From Inquilinus limosus (GTDB taxonomy: Bacteria; Pseudomonadota; Alphaproteobacteria; DSM-16000; Inquilinaceae), in the NCBI RefSeq assembly GCF_002195995.1, contig NZ_NHON01000021.1, forward strand, positions 30,569-94,568: a DNA stretch of 64,000 nt. Reading direction: 5' to 3'. The first letter of the stretch is position 1; every line of letters starts with the position of its first letter. The notes beneath the pieces are model-generated. The model searched no databases and was not told where the DNA came from. It saw nothing but the letters and a program-made list of their open reading frames with translations. The position numbers and the translations under genes are program-made. Positions 63,036 to 64,000 of this stretch are shown piece by piece.

Positions 63036-63936
63036 GGGATCAGCAGGAGCTTGCCGGTGGTGGCGCGGCTCTCCATGTCGGAATGGGCCTTCGCGGCGTC
63101 CGCCAGGTCGTAGGTCCCGCCGATCCTGATCGTCAGCTGGCCTCCGATGATCCAGTCGAACAGCTGCCGCGCCCGGGCCCGCAGCCGCTCCGGCGTGTGG
63201 ATATGGTCGGAGAAGGTGGCGTAGCCGATCTTGATGCTCTTCGGCAGGCTCATGATGTCGAGCGGCTCGGGTCCGCCGAGAACCGGGCCGTACCAGCAGA
63301 AGGTGCCCGAGCGCCGCAGCGATGCGAGATATGGTCGGAGAAGGTGGCGTAGCCGATCTTGATGCTCTTCGGCAGGCTCATGATGTCGAGCGGCTCGGGT
63401 CCGCCGAGAACCGGGCCGTACCAGCAGAAGGTGCCCGAGCGCCGCAGCGATGCGAGGGAGGCCTGGAAGGTCTTGGGACCGGAGCCGTCGTAGACGACAT
63501 GGACGCCGTCGCCCCCGGTCAGGCGGACCGCCTCCTCGGCGAACTGCCCCTCCGTGTCGATGATGACATGGTCGGCGCCGGCTTCCCTGGCCGCGGCGAC
63601 CTTGTCGGCGCTGGACACCCGCGCGATGACATGGCCGCCGCGCAGCTTGATGATCTGGGTCAGGATCTGGCCGACGCCGCCTGCCGCGGCATGGACCAGC
63701 GCCACATCGCCCGGCTGGACCGGGTAGAAATCCGTGGCGAAATGGCTGGCCGTCAGGCCCTGCATCATGACCGCGGCGGCGGTGCGGTCGTCGATCTCGT
63801 CCGGGATCGCGACGAGCGCCGGGGCCGGCGCCAGGATGCGGTCGGCGTAGCTGCCGGGAACATAGACCCAGGCGACCCGTTGGCCGACCTCGACGCCATC
63901 GACACCCGCCCCCAGCGCCAGCACCCGGCCGGCCCC
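63032..63936 (-). pseudogene. Zinc-less NADPH:quinone oxidoreductase (QOR-type), frameshifted and lacking its N-terminus
   Basis: A medium-chain dehydrogenase of the quinone oxidoreductase branch: GQRVAWVYVPGSYADRI, the nucleotide-binding VHAAAGGVGQILTQIIK and GADHVIIDT, and the C-terminal SDMESRATTGKLLLIP. A perfect 128-bp tandem duplication (63201-63456) shifts the frame, so the first part ends at 63250 after a nonsense tail and the rest continues in another frame from about 63253 to 63032; removing one copy restores a continuous protein. Upstream of ~63936 the sequence is an inverted copy of the gene's own interior, so the apparent start at 63990 is not genuine. Either the gene is broken or the assembly is wrong here. 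Confidence 0.85.
63201..63456. repeat. Perfect 128-bp tandem duplication
   Basis: 63201-63328 and 63329-63456 are identical by direct comparison; both begin ATATGGTCGG and end GCAGCGATGCGAG. The length is 3n+2 and shifts the frame of the oxidoreductase gene. Confidence 0.97.
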
Positions 63937-64000
63937 GGCGCTCGTCGCGATCCCGGACGAGATCGACGACCGCACCGCCGCCGCGGTCATGATGCAGGGC
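63757..64000. repeat. Perfect 73-bp inverted repeat reaching the window edge
   Basis: 63757-63829 (plus) is identical to the reverse complement of 63928-64000. The arms begin GCCCTGCATCATGACC and end GGGGCCGGC. The repeat runs off the window, so its full length is unknown. The arm ends at a nine-base GGGGCCGGC that also fits the native reading frame, like a microhomology junction. Confidence 0.97.

Noticed and set aside
63928..63990. ATG at 63990 as the start of the quinone oxidoreductase
   Set aside because: This segment is the inverted copy of 63757-63829 and encodes nothing like the family's N-terminus.

Overview
The window looks like a chromosome segment of a high-GC (roughly 68-70% by eye) alphaproteobacterium with a large transport and catabolism repertoire, probably of the Rhodospirillales (Inquilinus/Azospirillum type). 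This is inferred from codon use, gene families and dispersed palindromic repeats; no rRNA or other phylogenetic marker is present. There are about 50 real genes, many in tightly overlapping (ATGA) operons. No intact tRNA, rRNA, CRISPR, phage or insertion sequence was seen.
Layout. 1-6.8 kb (minus): a sugar/polyol operon with ABC binding protein, double ATPase, permease, SorC-type regulator, aldo/keto reductase and a GlpD-like flavoprotein cut by the window edge. 7-10.6 kb: an uncharacterised protein, methylmalonate-semialdehyde dehydrogenase and a divergent LysR regulator, with repeat elements between. 10.8-16 kb (minus): a 1434-residue secreted multidomain protein ending in a di-haem cytochrome c domain, preceded by an XRE-cupin regulator; its upstream region shares a ~30-bp palindromic element with the sugar operon. 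16-20.3 kb (plus): D-aminopeptidase-like serine hydrolase, SrpA-type catalase with cytochrome b561, RidA protein. 20.4-24.8 kb: LysR regulator divergent from a polar-compound ABC binding protein, one permease (no ATPase), an MBL-fold hydrolase and an agmatinase-family ureohydrolase. 25-29.8 kb: GDSL and beta-lactamase-fold hydrolases divergent from a beta-decarboxylating dehydrogenase, a cupin, and a second uncharacterised protein related to the one at 7 kb.
30-42.4 kb (minus): a long peptide-type ABC operon with two related binding proteins, two permeases, a fused double ATPase, an amidohydrolase, an esterase, a cyclodeaminase, a LuxR-type regulator, a threonine-dehydratase-like enzyme and an aminotransferase. 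A GntR regulator with two winged helices separates it from a divergent aconitase (43.7-46.3 kb), and a GATTGCA motif recurs on both sides of the regulator. 46.6-54 kb: a TRAP transporter cluster (DctP, fused DctQM) with a glyoxalase-fold protein, a RuBisCO-like protein and a DUF1537 acid-sugar kinase, divergent from a LacI regulator; this resembles four-carbon acid-sugar/apionate-type pathways.
54-64 kb (minus): a haem catalase, an ATPase-coupled winged-helix regulator whose 3' half is visibly less GC-rich, then an accessory set: alpha/beta hydrolase, Tat-exported epoxide hydrolase, cytochrome P460, a SnoaL-like protein and a quinone oxidoreductase. The last gene is broken by a perfect 128-bp tandem duplication and runs into a perfect 73-bp inverted copy of itself at the window edge.
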